From positions 1,467,001-1,531,000 of the forward strand of contig CAHIKZ030005407.1 in NCBI GenBank assembly GCA_903632075.3: a stretch of DNA of 64,000 nt, read 5' to 3'. Below are positions 12,091 through 23,879 of the stretch, piece by piece. Both the position numbers and the translations under genes were made by a program. How positions within the stretch are numbered: position 1 is the stretch's first letter; every line of letters starts with the position of its first letter. The notes beneath the pieces were generated by a model, which had not been told where the DNA came from, did not search any database, and saw only the letters and a program-made list of their open reading frames with translations. The stretch is from Acanthosepion pharaonis. Lineage: Eukaryota; Mollusca; Cephalopoda; Sepiida; Sepiidae.

Positions 12091-12669
12091 AGATGTGCTC
12101 ACTTTTTTATCGGGCTAAACATTCTAATTGAACAGTGTCACACGAAACATTCAACTTATTCCACTAAGCCTACGGTTACTACTTTCCCAAGACGGCGCCT
12201 TGGCACATAGTATCAAGTATCCGACCAGGTAAGTATCGTACTGACCTCTATGATCTGATGACTCAACCTGGGTCTACAGACTGAAGGCATGAACGAATAG
12301 GTAATCATAAGATATTATAAAAGAAATATCAGCAGGACCCAAACGTAACTACCAGTCTGAACACAGTTCACGTTTTACTAAATTGTCCAAAGTCGAAACC
12401 AAGAATTCTCAACAGTTATCGTCATTCCAACTTATATTTTCAAAGAGCCATTTTCAAAGAGCCATTTTCAAAACACCGTTATACGTTAAATTGTTGATAT
12501 ATTATTCCATTTCAAGAGGCATAGATACCTTAATTCCGCCAACAAATTCCGCTATTAAATTTTACTTTCCTTAAAATCAGTTATGGACAGAATTATTTTT
12601 CTCTAAAATAAATAAACAAAAATAAAATTCGTCGTATTTTCCTTTTTTAATTTTTAAAAAAAGAAGTAT

Positions 12670-12940
12670 CTGTGAATTACCACCCCCTACCGATAATCAT
12701 AACCAGTGTGATATTTGAAAGTCTTTTCCTCTTTCCCCTTGGGAGCGGCAAGACACGTTTCTTTTTCACTCCGATAGACACGTTGCATGTAAATACTTCA
12801 GAGAGACAGACTGAAGATTATATTGAACTCTTCATAGCATCAACTTCGTTTCTTTATTTCTGTAACATGTTATGCTAATAAATTTATTAATAGTTGTTTG
12901 TTTGAATTCCGTGTTTTGTCTTTTCTCAAATGAATAAATA
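12670..12940 (+). repeat. Dispersed repeat family Y, copy 1
   Basis: Aligns by eye over about 240 bp with 24060-24305. Shared landmarks are ACACGTTTCTT, a CGATAGACAC string, TACTTCAGAGA and TCTGTAACATGT. The small ORF inside is not conserved between copies. Confidence 0.55.
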
Positions 12941-13439
12941 TGCCAAGAAGAGGTACAACAGGGTAATACTTTACATTCCTGCAACATATCTAAAACGCAA
13001 TCCACATTTGATATATTTGGTGCGTGCAGCTGCTGCTTTTTTTTTTTGTTTTTATCTCAGTGTTATCTACAGAGAGAGGCAATTGGCTCATCATTATGTA
13101 ATGAACTCTTCTGGTGACCTAGTCAAAATAGAATTTTGTATTATGTTAAACTTGATAAATAAAACTCAATTATTCAATAAGGACGACAATGTTATTAAGT
13201 TTATAATTACAATGCAATTGTAAAATTACTTCATTTTTACCGTCATCATTTTTGACGGAAAACGTATAAAAATGAAACAAAATTTACTCTATTTTTAACC
13301 ATACAACGTGTACCGACGTATGATGATTCGACACGGTTTTTTTTTTTTTAATTTTTTACCGTCTCACCGTCAACAGGGTTTTGGCAACAGCTTGGAGGCA
13401 ACAGACAATGCATTATCTTAGTACTAAGAATAACAGTGA

Positions 13440-13545
13440 AAAGTGCATCTAACCTACTGCGGGGAAAAAATTTACCTCGTCAGTCATGTATTGAAAGATA
13501 CATGATCGCCTAAGCGTGTATCACATAAGTGACTGTGTGTAGCAA
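13440..13545 (+). repeat. SINE 3' fragment
   Basis: ACCTACTGCGGGGAAAAA, then CTCGTCAGTCATGTAT and GATCGCCTAAGCGTGTATCA. This matches the distal part of the tRNA-SINE at 18955-19206. Confidence 0.6.
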
Positions 13546-13559
13546 CAAAAAATCATTCA

Positions 13560-14599
13560 AGTACACAGAACTGTATAAATGCTACTGCCAGGCATATCAC
13601 CCTTTTGTTTTGCCCGTAAAAATGATTTTCGAAGTATAGTGGGCAATGTGATTTGCATATTTAAAATTTAGTTTGGCACAAAGCCAAAAGGAAGTAAATT
13701 GTAGAAGGAAACTTACGCTACAAATATATTACAAATACGTTAGGTTTACGAGCAGTATCTTCTGCACACTAGTGTATAATAACGCAACCATGATTTGATA
13801 TAATCGACTAATTTGTGACTCAACAATTTTTTCGTAAAAACCTTCCGGGTACAAATAGTTTGTTATCTTGGTATTTAGAATAAATTTGAAGAAGACTTTT
13901 CGTTATAAATATTCCGGAATATGTTTCGACGTAGTCCAAACCTAAACCATAACTTTCTTAGTATAATGCGCACAGTGATTATTTTAAAATATTTTCTAGG
14001 GAAAAAGAGGTGTGCATTATATGGCTGTAAACAGACTCATTACAAATAGCTCTTCATTATAATTTTTTAAACTTTAAATATTCATCAGTAAAAAAAACAA
14101 AAAAAAAAAAAACAACAACCCAAAACAAAGTTATTGAAATGTAATTTTTTTCTCATTTTTTGTGACATTGCTTTAACAATGTCACAACTATTTTTATAAA
14201 TATAATTATTCTTTTTACGAATCCAAGTTCGGTACAAGGCTCCTAAGTGAGGGTCAAACTCAACAACTGTCACATTATCTTTTTAGTCACCGTCTATAAC
14301 AAGCGATTTGTTATTTCTCCAGTAAAGCAATTACTGTTACCGTTTCAAACATCTCAGTTGTTTTATTCTTTGTAGTTTTTTTTCCATTTAAACACACTGT
14401 AGATTAATATTTAGGATGGCGACATATATTCTTGAAGCTAACAGAATTCGGAGCAAAAAGTTTCCAGCAATAGCAAGATTGAATGACAAAACGTTGTTGT
14501 ATATACGGTAAATAACAACCTTAATTTTTTAGATATCGACAAACAAAAATTATACACAAATAGGCATTTATAAAAACACAAATTCATCTACTCCATTAC
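13560..14599. other. No gene seen
   Basis: AT-rich, short chance ORFs only. An A-rich CAAAA-type run lies at 14091-14127. Confidence 0.5.
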
Positions 14600-14800
14600 A
14601 ATTCAAAGACGTCCTAGGTATGACGACAAACTACATCCGGCAGCATGGCCTCTGATCAGAAGATTTTGAGGAGCGTGGAACTACCTCTTAATTACTGTTG
14701 TTGCCAGTTAGCCCCCTCCCCGCCCCGATCCAAGGTGTTAGCACATGTTAGAATCCCAGGTATGGGCAAATAGTTAACCCCCAAACTGGGGTCAAAACAC
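14600..14800 (-). repeat. Dispersed repeat family Z, copy 1
   Basis: Its reverse complement aligns with 30115-30335. Both share TTAAGAGGT followed by GTTCCACGCTCCT, and TGTAGTTTGTCGTCATACCT at the far end. Unclassified; no ORF. Confidence 0.65.
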
Positions 14801-15829
14801 TATGAAAGTATAAAAATAGATTTTTATTGTAAAAATACCAGCAATACATTTTCATAGTTAAAAACATTACCAGCAATACATTTTTTTTTTGTAAAAGCAA
14901 CTACTAATGCTTCCAAGAAAATTAAATTTCAGTATGAAATGACTTATAATAAGTTGATATGCTGCTAAACAAACAAACAAACAATTCTAAGAATAACCAC
15001 GTTCCCGTCTGTCTATATAGACTAGTATTCATAATTGATTTTTCCTTTTTATGCAAACAGGACATTTTTAATGACTTCAATAAAACCACATAGCCTATTA
15101 CAGTGAACAAGAAAGATTTCGCTACTGAAATAAAAGCGTATGTTTTAGACTAAATAAAATCTAGTATGCTTATGATTCGAAATCTGTATTCAGGACTTTA
15201 TATGTGCATAGCATATTTACAAGATACATTAGTATCCATTTGAGCTGAATGTATGGGATTTATTCGTGTTAAGGACCCAAAATCTTCTTGGGTCTCCTGA
15301 GGCTGAAAATACTAAAAATTTAATAAGCATCCTGCTTACAGCGTTGTCAAAGAATTGGGGTGCCGGGTGTCTTTCAAAAAATTAAATTCTTACATTCTCA
15401 TCACGACTTTTTGTCAACGGATCTGAGTGTGGTAAATCGCAGATGTCTCACTATGCGATAAGCAGTGAGGCATCTGTGATTAAATCGAGGTATCAAATCT
15501 GGTACAGTTCAAACAGGATATGCAGCAACGATTGGTTGCAATAGGAGCGCACAAGCAAATGTGTCTCAAACATTTCATATTTATTTGGCTATTATTAATC
15601 ATTATCTAAACCAGTATTTCCGAGTCTATGGCCACATGGCCAAAATAGACCATGGCAAATTTCAGGTCGGCCACAGAAATTTTATCATTTTTACTGGGCC
15701 ACCATAGTTGTATATTTATTGGATATATTCTATGTAAAATGGAAGTAATTTTTACACTATGATAATTTCATGGGCCACAGAAAAATTCTGTGTCCAAAGT
15801 AGGCCATAAATGTGCTATTTACGAATATA

Positions 15830-16560
15830 CTACGAGGGGGGGGGTGAAAAGTTCTCGTCCCAACCAATTTTACTATCGCTAGTTAATAATCAGTCTGTTT
15901 TTCACTTAGGTTATAAGTCAAATGAAATTCGTGATAAGGTTCACGCTTAAGTCAAGACGAGGTGGATATTGTGTAAAACTATGGACATCCACAAAGAAAA
16001 ATGATCAATTTTATCTAGATCTTAAGTGGTTCTGTTTAATAGTCAGTAAGTGGTTCTTTTTGAAGCCTAGTTTTCCATCGAAAGGGGATAAGTAAAGGAG
16101 TTGATGGGGGATTTTTAGAGATCAAGTGGCAACAAAACCGGAAATAGGGTATATCCAGGTCGATATTAATAGTTATGCTTGGGACTGGAGAGAGTTCTGG
16201 TCCTCCGATCATATCCTTTGAGTGATTCATGTGCAGTTCATTCGTATTGCTGGCCATATATCGGGATGTGTAGACGTTCAACGAGTTGGTAGGAGGAAGA
16301 GTTGACATTGCAAAAGTTGTGTCAAGTATCACCTACCTACAGGAAACAGGGTTTGGGACGTGGCGTTTGTCTTTCATCTTGTGAGCATGCAGCAGGCCCT
16401 TTCCCAGATTTCTGTGCACACTGACGAGATCGAGAATCGAAATGCAACGTGGGATAATCATTGACCAGTCTGTGGGAAGCATGGACGAGGGCCGCGTTGT
16501 ATGTTTACAACTGCCCGTGATAAAGTTCACATATAGGTCAGCATAAAGTCAATAACAGTT
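15830..16560. mobile_element. Possible mariner-like relic, one end recognised
   Basis: CTACGAGGG...GTGAAAAGTTCTCG at 15832-15866 resembles the outer end of mariner elements, compared with the clearer end at 24777. The following 700 bp is GC-richer than its flanks but I could not align its ORFs to transposase blocks, and no opposite end was found. Confidence 0.3.
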
Positions 16561-16797
16561 TTCACTTGACTAAATCCGAGTGAAATAGACTGTGATAAGG
16601 GTTAGAGAGTTCAGAAGACAAATAGCGGAGACGTATTGTAGAGACATTAAAGCTTGCTCAGAAAATTAATAAAAATTTAGTTGTCTATTCAATTAACAGT
16701 TGTTCAAAAGGCAATGGGAACATGGAACGAAGTTATGAACAAACAAGCAATTTTATTGACAATAACCGACAAAAAGTAAAGCGAGGATTAAGTGATG

Positions 16798-17310
16798 GTA
16801 GAAGGGTGTCAAATAAAAAAAATTATTTGCTTTCCTCAAAGCCTTGTACTTTTAACTAATTAATCACTAAAAATGTACACATTTGAACTTCAAGAGTTTT
16901 CATAAAATTAGTTATGGGGTGGGGGTAATAAATCATTTTTTTTTACCATGACTTTAAAAAAAAAATTATAATAATTTCCACCATTTATGAATAGTTTCTG
17001 AAAGTTTCATTAAAATCCGACAATTATTTTTATTTTTGCAAGATTTTCAAAATTAATGACTGCCATTAGAAAAAAAAATGAACAAAGAATCCGCCATGTT
17101 ATTTAGTAAAACTTTCGCTGATGAATAGAAACGAGGTTTTTCAATCAAAAGTTAGAATGCTTTAATAAAGACAAAAAAATTGAAAAATAATTAAAAATTA
17201 CTTTGTTCTTTCCTCTTAATAAAAATATAAACATTTTGACGATAAAATTTTGTTTTCGTCAAGTTTAATGCCGTTATTATCCTGCTATGCTCATTTTCCA
17301 GCGATATCAT
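16798..17310 (+). repeat. Repeat family W, copy A
   Basis: Contains the family landmarks: CTCAAAGCCTTGTACTTTTA, ATTAAAATCCGACAATTATT, CTTTGTTCTTTCCTCTTAAT, and ACATTTTGACGATAAAA followed by a TTAAG...CATGCT-like string. Other copies are at 33340-34200, 35045-35610 (inverted), 37230-37410 and 37880-38545. No coding capacity. Confidence 0.65.
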
Positions 17311-18297
17311 GTTGGTATCTATGGTAAACGAATAGAAAGGAAAGTATTATTTTTATATAATTCGTCTTGTATGCAACTGTTCGTTTAATGAATAGGTACA
17401 GTTTATCCATAGTTTGATAAACTGCGAAACCGACTGCTAAGTATTTATTAAATTCTTCTGTAAACATGCGGAAAATATATCGAAGATAGTATAAATGTTT
17501 GAGCTTGCAACATTTATATCAACGCCTACGTATGGAATTTTGAAGATGAGAATTGGAAAGCTGAAATATTTTTTTTTAAGATGGCCGAAATGATGATGCG
17601 TCAGCATCAAATTTAAGTAATAATAAACCCCACCTCTTAGTCTCAAATCTGAATGGAGGGTTCATCTGTATATAAATTCCTTTATTTATTAAGTTGAATT
17701 TCTAAATCACAGTACAACGATGACAAGTTTTTCTAGATGTCTAATCTATTCGTGGTATTATCGAAGATACATCGTAATTATTCATGTATAACGTTCACTT
17801 TTTGCCAGACTTATGTCTAAAATATTGGGGTACGGATCATACAAGAGAATTAAATTTTAAACTTTTTTCGGTCACATATATCGTTATATTCGGTATAGTA
17901 TGCCCCAAATGAACTAATGTGTAACAGTTTAAAATCACTGACCCAATCAAGCATTAGTTAAAAAAATATAGTCAGATATATATTAAGCATATTTTAATTT
18001 GCTTCACTGTGTCAAAAGGTCGACGTCATGGCATTTTCATTTATGTTGACAGATACCTTTAGCTTCGTCGACTATGAAGGACGTCCCCGCAAAAAAGGAT
18101 GTCATCATCTTGGTCAAAATTATGGATAGTTTTATGCGTCTAAGGGGAATATGGTTTCCAATAAATATCATCTTAGTTTAGTAAGGGAACCTATGAGCGT
18201 AATTAACAAATAGTAGAATTTTCTCCATTTTATATACTGCGCGCAAACAGTAGATATGTCAACGAAGTTACTGAAAAGAAAAAGGTATACTGAAATA
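17311..18297. other. No gene seen
   Basis: Follows repeat family W copy A. AT-rich, no recognisable coding or repeat structure. Confidence 0.5.
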
Positions 18298-18452
18298 CAG
18301 TGTAACCCGGATATAAGAGAGTTGTCGGGACCGGAGAAGAAGTCTCTTATATCCGGGTGTGGTCTATTTTGTTTAGGTAAGTATGGGCTCTAATTTGGGA
18401 CCAGAGAAAATATCTCTTATATCCGGGTTTCTCTTATATCCGGGTTACACTG
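18298..18452. mobile_element. Pogo/Tigger-like MITE 1
   Basis: 155 bp with terminal inverted repeats starting CAGTGTAACCCGGATATAAG and flanked by TA on both sides. The interior holds an inverted duplication of the CTCTTATATCCGGGTT string. Non-coding; it would need a transposase in trans. The TIR type is recalled from pogo/Tigger families. Confidence 0.75.
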
Positions 18453-18529
18453 TATTAATATTTGCTCTATTGGCCTAGTTACGGGAAAACTCAAAACTTC
18501 AGGGTTTTTTTAGTCGGAAAATAGTCATT

Positions 18530-18701
18530 CAGTGTAACCCGGATATAAGAAAGTTGACGGGACCGGAGAAGAAGTCTCTTATATCCGGGTTTCTCTTATA
18601 TCCGGGTTTGGTCTATTTTATATACATTAAAACAGGCTCTAATTTGGGACCAGAGAAAATCTCTCTTATATCCGGGTTTCTCTTATATCCGGGTTACACT
18701 G
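18530..18701. mobile_element. Pogo/Tigger-like MITE 2
   Basis: Same TIRs and interior as the 18298 copy, 77 bp further on in the same orientation. It lacks a clean TA on its left. Confidence 0.75.
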
Positions 18702-18954
18702 TACGTTTGTTTATAATTTTGTTTCTCATCGTGTGAGCTTATTTCCGACGCAGGTATGTTGTATTTTTGTGCGAACCTTTACGTGCATCTGTTCTAAATA
18801 CTGTGTTAAATTTGTGTTTCAAAACATAATGTAAACGTAATTTTAGTCGACACGAACCTGATTAAATATTGAATAAATGTTAAAATTCAGCTGTTAGGAA
18901 TTAGCATCTAATGTAAGTACCCACTTATGAACTTTTTTTCTCCACTTATGCTTA

Positions 18955-19206
18955 ATTAAAGAGGGAGGCACGGTGGAGTAATAGCGGTCGGATTGAAGAA
19001 TCGGAGAGCCGAGTTCGCATTCCAGTCGAATCCATTACATTCACTTGCGTGAATCCTCGTCTTCTCCCCTCAGTTATGGGTAAATAGCAGGGCAGACCAG
19101 GTTCTATAGCCTTGGATGGCAGCTCGTCTACCGCAGAAAGAAATGGCAACCTACTACCGGAAAAATCTGTCTCGTCAGTCATGTATCACGCATGACAGAT
19201 AACTGA
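18955..19206 (+). repeat. tRNA-derived SINE, near complete
   Basis: Head: GCACGGTGGAGTAATAGCGG (A-box-like) and GAGTTCGCATTCC (B-box-like). Then comes the domain shared by several SINEs here, inverted CATTACATTCACTTNNNTGAAT to AGTTATGGGTAAATAGC. A tail follows with GAAATGGCAACCTACTACCG and GTCAGTCATGTATCA. Plus-strand orientation. Cephalopod genomes are known to be rich in tRNA-derived SINEs; assignment to a named family was not possible. Confidence 0.7.
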
Positions 19207-19532
19207 CTAATGCTTAATTATGAGGCGCTCAAAAGAATACTTTGAGTAGACCTCTGTACACCCTTCTTCTTTTCTCCATGAATTAGTGTAAACATGTTCT
19301 GTTTCAATTTTACATTGTGTGAAAATCCATTTTTATTGTGCACATAAAGAGATAACCACTTGCTATTTTGGTACATAGACAAATCCCCATGATCAACATA
19401 AACCTAGCAGGGATCGTTCTTGCCAGGAACGAGTAACGAACTAGTTATGAAAACAAATACACTTGACGATTCTTAGTTGTCCGACTTTCGTTCCACAACT
19501 GCTACGCGTCTCCCAAAATCTAACAGAATATA

Positions 19533-20415
19533 CAGGGTGTTTCAAAAAGAATACGCAAAAATCATTACGCTGTTTTTTTTCAGGTCTATAGGATTGTAGT
19601 GGACTGAATCAGTGGTTATTTGATAGAGTAGTTATCAAAGTTTGATTGGGTGTCAGTTTCACCACTGTCGTTAGTATAACTTCCGGTGCAGAGCTGAATT
19701 GTAAAGATAAATCAAAATGGCGACTCCTCAGCAGAAGGCGTTTTGCGTGCTTGAGTACAGAGCACCCACATGAAATTGTTGAGCATGAAAGAGATTCCCC
19801 TAAAGTGAACGTCTTCTGTGTTGTGTCTCAAGACAAGGTCTATGATCCCTTTTTCTTTGAAGGAAACACCGTTACAGGACAAACCTATCTCGAAATGCTC
19901 CAAAACTGGCTATTCACTTTACTGCAAGCAGATTCGAATGACTTCATTTTTTAGCAAGATGGAGCACCACCCCATTTGCATCTCGGGGTTAGAGCTTATC
20001 TGAATGAAAACGTGCCTCAGCGATGGATTGGGAGGAGAGGTGCTAAAGACCTTGCTCTCTGTGCTTGGCCTGTCAGATCCCCGGACCTCACTGTGTGTGA
20101 CTTTTTCTTGTGGGGGTATGTTAAAGACCAAGTTTATGTTCCAGCACTTCCAGCAAGTTATCGATGACTTGAAAGATCGAATAAAAGCTGCAATCAACAC
20201 GATGGACCGTGACATGCTGAGGCGCGTTTGGGAGGAATTCTCATATCGGCTTGATGTTGTCCGCGCTGCGGGAGTGGCCACATTGAGCACTTATAAAACA
20301 TGAAATGAAACTTGAATGTATATACAACACATGTGTTCATGCTAGAGGTTTGTAATGTTTTTCGTTTTTGACACATCACGTGATGATTTTGGCGTATTCT
20401 TTTTTAAACACCCTG
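19533..20415 (+). mobile_element. Mariner-type DNA transposon, internally deleted
   Basis: TIRs start CAGGGTGTTTCAAAAAGAAT on the left, with its diverged inverse on the right, flanked by TA. The interior (19780-20303, +) keeps the C-terminal half of a DDE/D transposase: NVFCVVSQ, the QDGAPPH block with the second catalytic Asp, WPVRSPDLTVCDFFLWGYVKD with the third, and a LRRVWEEF tail. The part carrying the first catalytic Asp is missing. A TAG stands just before QDGAPPH and further frame changes break the ORF, so it is dead. Confidence 0.85.
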
Positions 20416-20429
20416 TATAATACATTAAG

Positions 20430-20664
20430 TTACATACCTAAGAAGGGCCCGTGAACAAGGATTCTCATCGGCTTCGAAACACCTGAATAAGAAGATAACC
20501 TATTATCACCCAACCTCCAATGTCCTTAGGCCAGCTTAGCGAAAGTCCCGGACAAAGGAGCGCGTCTATTTTCCCCGCGAGGCCAATTGTTTCTGGGTTA
20601 AGTCTCACAGGATACCGCCTTCGCGCATATATATTAAAAGAAAAAGAAGGAAAAAAAAAAAAAC
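20430..20664. repeat. GC-rich segment ending in an A-rich tail
   Basis: A locally GC-rich block (CGCGTCTATTTTCCCCGCGAGG-like middle, about 20560-20582) ends in A-rich sequence at 20636-20664. This is the look of a retroposed transcript. Unclassified. Confidence 0.3.
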
Positions 20665-20679
20665 TTATTTGGGCACTTC

Positions 20680-20800
20680 GACGTGGTGTAATGGTTAGCA
20701 AGTTTGTCTCGCCAGATCAGTTACCACTGAATAATGAGTTCGATCCTCACTGGATGCGACACACATTTGGCCTTGTGTCACATCTAAGCTACGCTTAGAA
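20680..20800 (+). repeat. tRNA-derived SINE head
   Basis: GACGTGGTGTAATGGTTAGC (A-box region) and GAGTTCGATCCTCACTGG (B-box region) at tRNA spacing. A short unrelated 3' body with a CTACGCTTAG hairpin-like end follows. The B-box is nearly canonical. Confidence 0.6.
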
Positions 20801-21089
20801 AAAACATATAAAAAATATTTATAATGTAACAAACATTTAAAAATTCATCTGATTGACTTCCTCTAACAAATAAAAAATATGAAAATAATGGAGTATTTTC
20901 AAAAGACAAGAAAAAAGATTATTTTCTTTGATGGTTTAAGAATTTTAAATAAAACATGTCATTAACAGAAACCGAAAATCTCCGTCAGCTCGCCTACGCC
21001 GAACCCTCCACATTATAGGGATTTAGTGTTTGCTACCGAGTATACTAAAATAATATTTTAACCTATATATCGTAATCAATTTTTTTTTT

Positions 21090-21925
21090 TTTAAATCATT
21101 TCACTCCAAGCAAGGCGATAATGCTACTAAAACGCAAAGGGTTACTGGAAACGAGAACGAGAACGAGAACGAGAACGAGAAGACTTTAATCGGAAAATAA
21201 GATAATCAAAGAACAGTTTTCAAAGAGACAAAAGATGGCGATTGGCGTTGCATTTAAATTTTTGAAGATTGTTGGTGGCAGGGAAAGAAGAAGCCAGAAG
21301 AGAATGCCATAGACGAGAAAAGAATCTATTAGAATACAAGTTACGGTTACAGCTCAACAGTAAAATAATGATACTTAGTTGCCAATATAGTAGTACGCTT
21401 AAATTAATGCAGTCAAAGTGACAAAGAGGAAAGTTCTTAAGAACAATTACCATGAAAATATTTATAGAAAAAAAAAAATCAACGAAAGTGAAGTCACGGC
21501 GGTGGGAAAGTGACTTAAGTCGAGATGCCAGGTCAGGACCGATAACATTACAGACTCTTTGGATTTTGTTGAAAATTTCGAGACATATTGCAGAAGCACC
21601 TGACCAGATATGGCAGCAATATTCAATGTGTGGACAAATGGTATATTTATAAATGTGCAAGATGGATTCTGAAAAATTACCCGGCACTACACAGTGAACC
21701 AACTTAACTAGCCGTAGACCTAGAAATTGATTCAATATAATCACTGCACTTCATGTCAATGGAAAACGTGAGTCCAAAAAAACTCAAAGAGTTGCTCTTC
21801 TGGAGGTTGTCATTAACCATGCTGTTGAAAGAAAGTAAAGGTTCTATATGGTGATTAAATAATAGGAGTTTTGTTTTGGAGGTGTTAAAATGTACAATCC
21901 ATTCTTTGTCCCAGTTAACCATTGA
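21090..21925 (-). pseudogene. LINE 3' end: RT C-terminal region and 3' UTR
   Basis: Minus-strand frames give FNTSKTKLLLFN and SFFGLTFS (RT palm end/thumb), then after a frame change LYKYT-like text, IEYCCHIWSGA, KIQRVCNVIGPDL, LSHRRD and a LWHSLLAS tail. This is the C-terminal domain of a jockey/CR1-like element. The 3' UTR ends with CATTTCACTCCAAGCAAGG (as printed at 21098), shared with four other minus-strand copies. A (GAGAAC)n tract lies within the 3' UTR. Multiple frameshifts make it inactive. Confidence 0.75.
21150..21180. repeat. (GAGAAC)n microsatellite
   Basis: About five 6-bp units inside the LINE 3' UTR. Confidence 0.9.
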
Positions 21926-22589
21926 TTTGGTGGCGGGGGGTCATTTTCGAGAGTAGCTGCCAGTTTTACTTAGTAAGTTCGATAGGCCGGACAAAAATAA
22001 ATAGTCGTGTCATCTGCCTAAATACCTAGTTATGATGTGATGCCATCCACCGAGAAAGTCATTGATGAAAGTAAGAAACAACGTATGCCTAAGGAGAGAA
22101 CCCTGGTGGATATTGATATGAAATGATTTCGAAGTGGCCATTCAATACGACTTTCGTTACACGATTTTTTTTTTTTTTTTAAGTACGATTGGATTAAGCC
22201 AAATATTCACCTTGAACTTGTGGAGAAGGACAGTTGTTCAACACTTGTAAAAGTGCATAGTCCAATTGTGACGTATGGAAATGACTCACTTCGGAAGCAA
22301 GATTTCCGGTTTTACTCGAGTGCAAGTAGCATCTATTATTTTTCATTTTTATTTTCAACAATTTTCCTTACTTATAAGTGATGAACGATTCTTCTGGCAA
22401 GTGAAATTTTGTTTAAAATATGGAATATCTTTGAGTCTTTAGGGCAGCCTATGAAACCCACCCCGATATAAACATATTGATCGAAACAAAGATGCGGACA
22501 CTAATCCAAATAATTAATCCAATACTGAAATCTGTTATTTAAAAATGAAACTATAATATTTTAAGTGATTTAAATCTAACATTAAATTT

Positions 22590-22596
22590 TTATATA

Positions 22597-22651
<55 letters not shown>

Positions 22652-22905
22652 ATACGTGTTTGAATTGACATCCTCGTTTTTTAAACATTAAAATTAATGT
22701 CCACCGGCTTAGACAACAAAAAAGTTTTTCTAAATTTTACTTTTCAGTAGGGATCGAACCTGCATACCCTTTATCCTGGAAAATAACTTGAGCCAAGCGT
22801 GTTTTAATCGTTTGATCACTGAGGTCTTTACAGTAAATTAAAGCTTAATTTCTCCTTTAATCAAATGCATACGTATTGTTGTCGGACTTATATCCATTAA
22901 TTTCT
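22590..22905. mobile_element. (TA)n-linked tRNA-like element, single arm
   Basis: After a (TA)n tract (22594-22650) come GTCCACCGGCTTAGACAA, then an inverted B-box-like AGGGATCGAACCTGCATACC, then TTGTCGGACTTATATCCAT. The order resembles one half of the palindrome at 62912-63537, strongly diverged. Confidence 0.4.
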
Positions 22906-22909
22906 TTTT

Positions 22910-23280
22910 AACCATTTCACCCCAAGCAAGGCGATAAAGGCTCTAGGTTGCAAGGGGTTACCAATTGTTAGAGAATGAGAAAACTACTATTAAAGAAAGA
23001 GGACAATAAAAGAACAAGAATTCAGACAGAAAATAACGATTGGCATTGCATTTAAATTTTTGAAGACCAAAGTTAACAGGTAAGCGGGAAGAGAGTTCTA
23101 CAAGCGAGAAAAATAACAGCATAAAATAATGAGATCTTGCCACCATCTAGTACTGCTTCATAAAGTCTAGGTACCATAGAGGAAAGTTCATCAGAAAAAT
23201 TACCATGAAAGTATTTATAGAAAAGGCTAGGGAAGGGAAGCTATTTTACGGTGGTGGGAAAGGGGCTGAAGCCGCCATTA
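22910..23280 (-). pseudogene. LINE 3' end, second copy
   Basis: The 3' terminus as printed reads CATTTCACCCCAAGCAAGGC and GCAAGGGGTTACC, followed upstream by diverged RT C-terminal sequence like that at 21220-21520. No intact frame. Confidence 0.65.
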
Positions 23281-23291
23281 TATATATATTA

Positions 23292-23492
23292 AACTCAAGA
23301 AAAAAAAAACAAAAAAAACGTTAAAGATCCATTTCGGTTATAATTTATTTCGTGAATATTTTTATATCCATCTCTTCCGACCGAAGGTTCTTAATAAATT
23401 AATTAAGAACCTTCGGTCTGAAAAGATGAATATAAAAATATTCACGAAATAAATTATAATCGAAATGGATCTTTAAGGTTATTTCTTGAGTT
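23292..23492. mobile_element. 201-bp near-perfect palindrome (foldback MITE)
   Basis: The arms at 23292-23392 and 23401-23492 pair almost throughout. Outer ends are AACTCAAGAAA and its inverse, and the centre is GGTTCTTAATAAATTAATTA. The left arm has an extra A-rich stretch. Non-coding. Confidence 0.85.
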
Positions 23493-23639
23493 ATCATTAT
23501 TATGCTCTGTATATTACATTGAGATCTCTTTGGATTAATATCCTTCTTGGAATTATCCCTACCAGTCACAAGTTGGTGTTATATATATATATTAGTGTGT
23601 GTGAAGAAGATGAGACAAAGCGGAAAAATTTTTTAACGA

Positions 23640-23671
23640 CTCGCTTAGTCAGAGAGAGGGAGAGAGAGAGT
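23640..23671. repeat. GA-rich simple repeat
   Basis: CAGAGAGAGGGAGAGAGAGA tract. Confidence 0.7.
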
Positions 23672-23879
23672 ATGCTCTCTTTGGCTTTCTCATTTTACTG
23701 TGAGGAAGCCAAATTGTACATACGTTCTCATGCAAAACATGTACTTAAAAACAAAATGACTGTGTTTACGTTTTGGATAAGAAAATTGTTAGCATATATA
23801 AATATCGAACGTCCCAACAAGAGAGACGCATTTCATGAAAGAGATAACACAGTCTCGCTTTGCTGTAGAGATTTCATAT

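Noticed and set aside
16036..16530. Two adjacent minus-strand ORFs of 98 and 65 codons
   Set aside because: They abut and are GC-richer than their flanks, but I could not match them to transposase or any host family. Kept only as part of a possible mariner relic.
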